Shown: positions 60,747-64,000 of the stretch, one piece after another
Layout of the letters: every line of letters starts with the position of its first letter
Position numbering within the stretch: position 1 is the first letter of the stretch
Source of the DNA: Sediminicoccus sp. KRV36
GTDB lineage: Bacteria > Pseudomonadota > Alphaproteobacteria > Acetobacterales > Acetobacteraceae
DNA: 64,000 nt
Assembly (NCBI RefSeq): GCF_023243115.1
Contig: NZ_CP085081.1
Location: 2,604,001 to 2,668,000, forward strand
Direction: 5' to 3'
The notes under the pieces: model-generated
Seen by the model: only the letters and a program-made list of their open reading frames with translations
Database searches by the model: none
Told to the model about the DNA's origin: nothing
Made by a program: the position numbers and the translations under genes

Positions 60747-63151
60747 CCGACGCCCCCTCCTTCATGGCGGACTACGGCGAGCGCCTGGTCGACAACGGCT
60801 ACTCGGTCATCCCCATCATGCCGGGCACCAAGGTGCCGGGGCGCTTCACCGGCGGGGAGTGGTCGCCCTATCCAGACTGGGCGCGGCATTGCGACCGACC
60901 AACGAAGCCCTTCGAGGTGGACATCTGGCGCCGCTGGCCCGGGTGTGGCGTGGGCATCGCCACCGGCGCCGTAGTCGGCATCGACATCGATATCCTGGAC
61001 GGCGCGCTGGCCATCCAAATCGCTGAGCTCGCCACCTCCATGCTGGGCGACACGCCTTGCCTGCGCATCGGCCGCGCCCCGAAGCGGCTGCTGGTCTATC
61101 GCGCCGCCACGCCCTTCGCTGGCCGCAAGCGCTTGCCGCTCGAGGTCCTGGCGCGTGGCCAGCAGTTCGTGGCGCATGCCGTGCACCCCGACACCGGGCA
61201 GCCTTACGTCTGGCCTGAGGACACCCTGCTCGACACCCCGCTCGCGCAGCTGCCCATGCTGGACGAGGCGGCGGCCATGGCCTGGCTCGATCGCGCCCAT
61301 GCGCTGATCCCACCCGAGCTGCGTCCGCGCTCTCTCCATCTTCCTTCCGACAGCGCCGCCTGGCGCGGCCCGTCCGATCCGCGCGGCACCCTCGAGGCGG
61401 TGAAGGCAGCGCTGGCCTATCTCCCGAACGAGGATCTCGACGGCGCCTCGTGGATCACGATGGGCAACGCCATCAAGGCGGCGCTGGGTGAGGAAGGGCG
61501 CGACCTCTGGCTCGACTGGTCGAAGTCGAGCGGCAAATCCGGTGGCTCGGGCAAATCGGACACCGCGGAGCGCCGCTGGGCCAAGCTGCGGCCGCACAGC
61601 ATCGGCGCTGGCAGCATCTACGGCTGGGCAATAGACCGCGGATGGGTCCCACCACCCGAGATCACGCTGAACGCCGCAGCCGCCGAGCGCGCCGTGCAGC
61701 CGCATCCGGCAGCGGCGATGCTGGCCAGGGCAGATGCAACGACACCGGCCGCAGCCGCGGACGTCCATCCTGCCGCGGCGCTTCTCGCAAAGCTCGACGC
61801 CAGTCGGGCGAAACAGCAGGCTGCGCCGCTCCCCGTGCCGGCCACCATTCTGCAGCCCGGCGGCGTGCTGCAGATGCTGGTGGAGGAATGCGTTGGATCC
61901 GCGCTGCGGCCCCAGCCCTTCCTCGCCCTCGGCGCCGCCATCTGCGCAGTGGGAGCGCTGGCCGGGCGCCAGTACCGCACCCGCACCGATCTGCGGACCA
62001 ACATCTACATCGCCGCCGTGGCCGAAAGCGGCGGCGGCAAGGATCATGCTCCGGAGGTGATCCGGCGTTGCTTCGACCTGGCCAAGCTGGACCGCTATCT
62101 CGGTGGCGAGAACCTGGCCTCCGGCCGCGGGATGCTGTCCGCATTGGAGCAGCATCCTGCCCGACTGTTCCAGATCGACGAATTCGGCCTGTTCCTCGCC
62201 ACCGTCACGGGCGGCAGGGCGCCTGCGCACAAAGCCGAAATCTGGTCCGAGCTGATGAAGCTCTACAGCCGGGCGAAGGGCATCTATCGCGGCACCGAAT
62301 ACGCCAACAAGAAGGACGCGCCGCGGGTCGACATCCACCAGCCCTGCGTCTGCTTCTTCGGCACCACCACGCCCTCGACGTTCTGGAAAGCGCTGGAAGG
62401 CGGCGCGATGATGGACGGCTCGCTCGCACGCTTCCTGGTCTTCGTCACCGACACCGACCGGCCGGAGCGGAACCCGAATGCAGGCATCATCGCCCCGCCA
62501 CCCGCCCTGCTCGATGCCCTGAAGGCGATCACCCGCGGCGCAGGCGACCCGCCTCCACCAGGGAACCTGCCGGATGTGCATGTCGTGCCGATGTCGGCCA
62601 CCGAGGAGGCGACGCCCCACACCGTGCCGATGACGGCGGCGGCAGAGGCGATTCACGACCGCAAGCTGGCCGAGGAAGACGTTTGGGCGAAGAAGGTGGC
62701 CGGCACGCCCCAGGCCGCCATCGTCAACCGCCTGGGCGAGAACGCCAGCAAGCTCGCCTTGATCTGCGCGATCAGCCGCGATCCGGCGCATCCGCAGGTC
62801 GCCGTGGCAGACGTGGCCTGGGGCTGGGCGCTGGCCGAGCACTGCACAAGGACCGTGCTGCGTGACGCGCAGCGCTTCCTGGCGGACAGCGAGTTCGAGA
62901 AGCGCCTGAACAAGGCCATCAACATCATCGGCAAGCACGGCCCGTGCAGCCGGCGCGACATGTTCCACAAGGGGCTGAAGCTGACCGCGCGGGAATTCGG
63001 CGAGGTGATCGAAGCGCTGGTGACAAACGGCGCAGTCATCGAAACCGCTGCGCCCGCGTCCGGCGGTCCCGGCCGCCCGGCCGGCTCACGCTACGTCCTG
63101 GTGCTGCCGCCAGGCGATACGCCAGCCGAGGAGGCCGCAGGCGATGAATAA
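60743..63151 (+). CDS. Primase-polymerase with DUF3987-like helicase domain
   Basis: An 802-residue replication protein. The N-terminal prim-pol domain has the acidic motif GVGIATGAVVGIDIDI, and QFVAHAVHPDTGQPYVW. A linker (around residues 300-370) precedes a DUF3987-like ATPase with SGGGKDHAPEVIRR, where the P-loop lysine is followed by Asp rather than Ser/Thr, and LFQIDEFGLFLA. It ends with a winged-helix-like part (GPCSRRDMFHKG). It would start phage DNA replication with the helicase upstream. The ATG overlaps the HTH gene stop. Confidence 0.87.
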   Translation: MTDAPSFMADYGERLVDNGYSVIPIMPGTKVPGRFTGGEWSPYPDWARHCDRPTKPFEVDIWRRWPGCGVGIATGAVVGIDIDILDGALAIQIAELATSMLGDTPCLRIGRAPKRLLVYRAATPFAGRKRLPLEVLARGQQFVAHAVHPDTGQPYVWPEDTLLDTPLAQLPMLDEAAAMAWLDRAHALIPPELRPRSLHLPSDSAAWRGPSDPRGTLEAVKAALAYLPNEDLDGASWITMGNAIKAALGEEGRDLWLDWSKSSGKSGGSGKSDTAERRWAKLRPHSIGAGSIYGWAIDRGWVPPPEITLNAAAAERAVQPHPAAAMLARADATTPAAAADVHPAAALLAKLDASRAKQQAAPLPVPATILQPGGVLQMLVEECVGSALRPQPFLALGAAICAVGALAGRQYRTRTDLRTNIYIAAVAESGGGKDHAPEVIRRCFDLAKLDRYLGGENLASGRGMLSALEQHPARLFQIDEFGLFLATVTGGRAPAHKAEIWSELMKLYSRAKGIYRGTEYANKKDAPRVDIHQPCVCFFGTTTPSTFWKALEGGAMMDGSLARFLVFVTDTDRPERNPNAGIIAPPPALLDALKAITRGAGDPPPPGNLPDVHVVPMSATEEATPHTVPMTAAAEAIHDRKLAEEDVWAKKVAGTPQAAIVNRLGENASKLALICAISRDPAHPQVAVADVAWGWALAEHCTRTVLRDAQRFLADSEFEKRLNKAINIIGKHGPCSRRDMFHKGLKLTAREFGEVIEALVTNGAVIETAAPASGGPGRPAGSRYVLVLPPGDTPAEEAAGDE

Positions 63152-63159
63152 CAATATCC

Positions 63160-63356
63160 CGACCGTCCCCGCTAAGCCTCTGAAATCAGGCTTTTGTGGA
63201 TTTTGTTATTTCGTGCGCGGGCACGAAGGGGACACCTCGCCCCATACACGCGTGGGAGCACGACAACACCTCGCAGTACATAATAACAAAAATAACAATA
63301 ATATATATATCAATAGGATAGCTGGGAGTTGTGTGACCGCCGGGGGGATTGTGTAG
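63160..63356 (+). other. AT-rich segment after the primase, possible origin or regulatory region
   Basis: The composition falls sharply near 63280-63320 (GTACATAATAACAAAAATAA then TAATATATATATCAATAG), with repeated AATAACA cores on one strand and TGTTATT at about 63203. An open frame of 70 codons from ATG 63144 (MNNNIPTVPAKPLKSGFCGF) crosses it, but the repeats are better read as non-coding. It sits next to the primase, where phages often place an origin. Confidence in that role is low. Confidence 0.4.
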
Positions 63357-63587
63357 ATGGCGATCCCTGGCTCCCCCCGCCGGCCGCGCTCCTGCCTCGA
63401 CCGCGGCACCCGCAGCGCCACCACCACGCCCGAGATGGAGACGCTGCGCCGCCGCGTCTGGCAGCAGCAGGGCGTCGTCTCGCTTCACCTCGAGGACATC
63501 ACCGATCCCTGGCTGCGCCAGGCAATTCAGAACGAAGCCGTGCGCCGCTGGGGGCCACGGCAGCAGGAGAAGACTCATGGCCGGTAA
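63357..63587 (+). CDS. Small phage protein
   Basis: A 76-residue protein (MAIPGSPRRPRSCLDRGTRS) with a helical C-terminus (ITDPWLRQAIQNEAVRRWGP). The ATG at 63357 follows the stop of the upstream short frame directly. No domain is recognised. It overlaps the next gene by 11 bp. Confidence 0.6.
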   Translation: MAIPGSPRRPRSCLDRGTRSATTTPEMETLRRRVWQQQGVVSLHLEDITDPWLRQAIQNEAVRRWGPRQQEKTHGR

Positions 63588-64000
63588 GCGGAAGACGAAG
63601 ACCACGAAGCAGAAGGAATCGATGGGCCCTTCGAAGTGGCGGCTCCAGCATGGCGGTTTCGGCGAGCCGATCCGCGACGCGGATCCCGAGACGGGCAGCC
63701 CCGTGCAGCATCGTCGTGCCGTAGACACGTTGGGCATGATGCTGGCCAACGGGACCATCACCCAGCAGATGCACGACGCTGGTGGCTACTTCCGCGCCCT
63801 GTTCCGCAGCGCCGCCCTGGATGGCATGTCGAAGTCGGTGCTGGTCCGCCTGCCAGGCCAGACGGCCGACACCCTCTCCGACCACCACATGGACGCACGC
63901 CGCAAGATCGGTGCAGCCCTGGATGCCCTCGGCGGTCATGACAGCGCCGCTGGCTCCTGCGCGTGGCATGTCATCGGCCTGGAGATGTCCGTCCGCGAAT
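63577..64000 (+). CDS. Phage protein, DUF6456-like (partial, runs off right edge)
   Basis: The first 141 residues are visible (MAGKRKTKTTKQKESMGPSK, then AVDTLGMMLANGTITQQMHD and GGYFRALFRSAALDGM), continuing beyond base 64000. The helical core resembles DUF6456 or other phage late-regulator proteins (recalled, weak). ATG 63577 follows a good CAGGAGAAG site. It is the last early gene seen. Confidence 0.6.
   Translation, partial: MAGKRKTKTTKQKESMGPSKWRLQHGGFGEPIRDADPETGSPVQHRRAVDTLGMMLANGTITQQMHDAGGYFRALFRSAALDGMSKSVLVRLPGQTADTLSDHHMDARRKIGAALDALGGHDSAAGSCAWHVIGLEMSVRE

Overview
The window is G+C-rich DNA (roughly two thirds G+C by eye) from an alphaproteobacterium. The many Bug/TctC-type binding proteins, the catabolic ABC and PrpD/HpcH gene sets and the fused SecDF point towards the Acetobacteraceae (Roseomonas-like), but that assignment is inference. 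No rRNA, CRISPR array or insertion sequence was seen. There is one tRNA.

Left part (1-36.3 kb) looks like resident chromosome. A tripartite tricarboxylate transporter operon (tctC-tctB-tctA, minus strand) opens the window, and its tctC/tctB junction carries four 41-bp tandem repeats that form a chain of overlapping minicistrons. A cupin gene and an amine-oxidase-like gene follow, divergent from a catabolic peptide/amide operon: amidohydrolase, DppB, DppC, DppA, an anomalous AT-rich gene, a second amidohydrolase, a large hairpin, DppD, DppF and an iron alcohol dehydrogenase. Next come an EAL-domain gene with a hairpin at its start, secDF, a Gfo/Idh oxidoreductase, DUF1028, a second Bug receptor, NUDIX and pirin. 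A minus-strand housekeeping run (mazG, PhnP-like hydrolase, tatD, metG, holB, tmk, dacC, rlpA-like, mltB) is followed by a plus-strand catabolic operon (PrpD, SDR, phosphoesterase, HpcH aldolase) and tRNA-Ser(UGA).

Right part (36.4-64 kb) is accessory DNA. Directly after the tRNA lies a minus-strand, tightly overlapping defence operon: Phd-type antitoxin, hsdM, hsdS, a Septu-like ptuA-ptuB pair, hsdR and mrr. Then come a four-gene serine-recombinase/DUF2924 module, an XRE-repressor/ImmA-protease cassette with two unrecognised genes, and a prophage-like early region. That region holds an excisionase-like HTH, small phage proteins, a Sak4-like ATPase, a DUF669 protein, a Cas4-like nuclease, a helicase and a primase-polymerase, and continues past the right edge. 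No capsid, terminase or tail genes are in view.

The most interesting points are the Septu pair embedded inside a type I restriction operon together with Mrr and an orphan antitoxin, the minicistron relay upstream of tctB, the single AT-rich gene inside the peptide-transport operon, and the XRE/ImmA cassette with its GCTAA/TTAGC operators.
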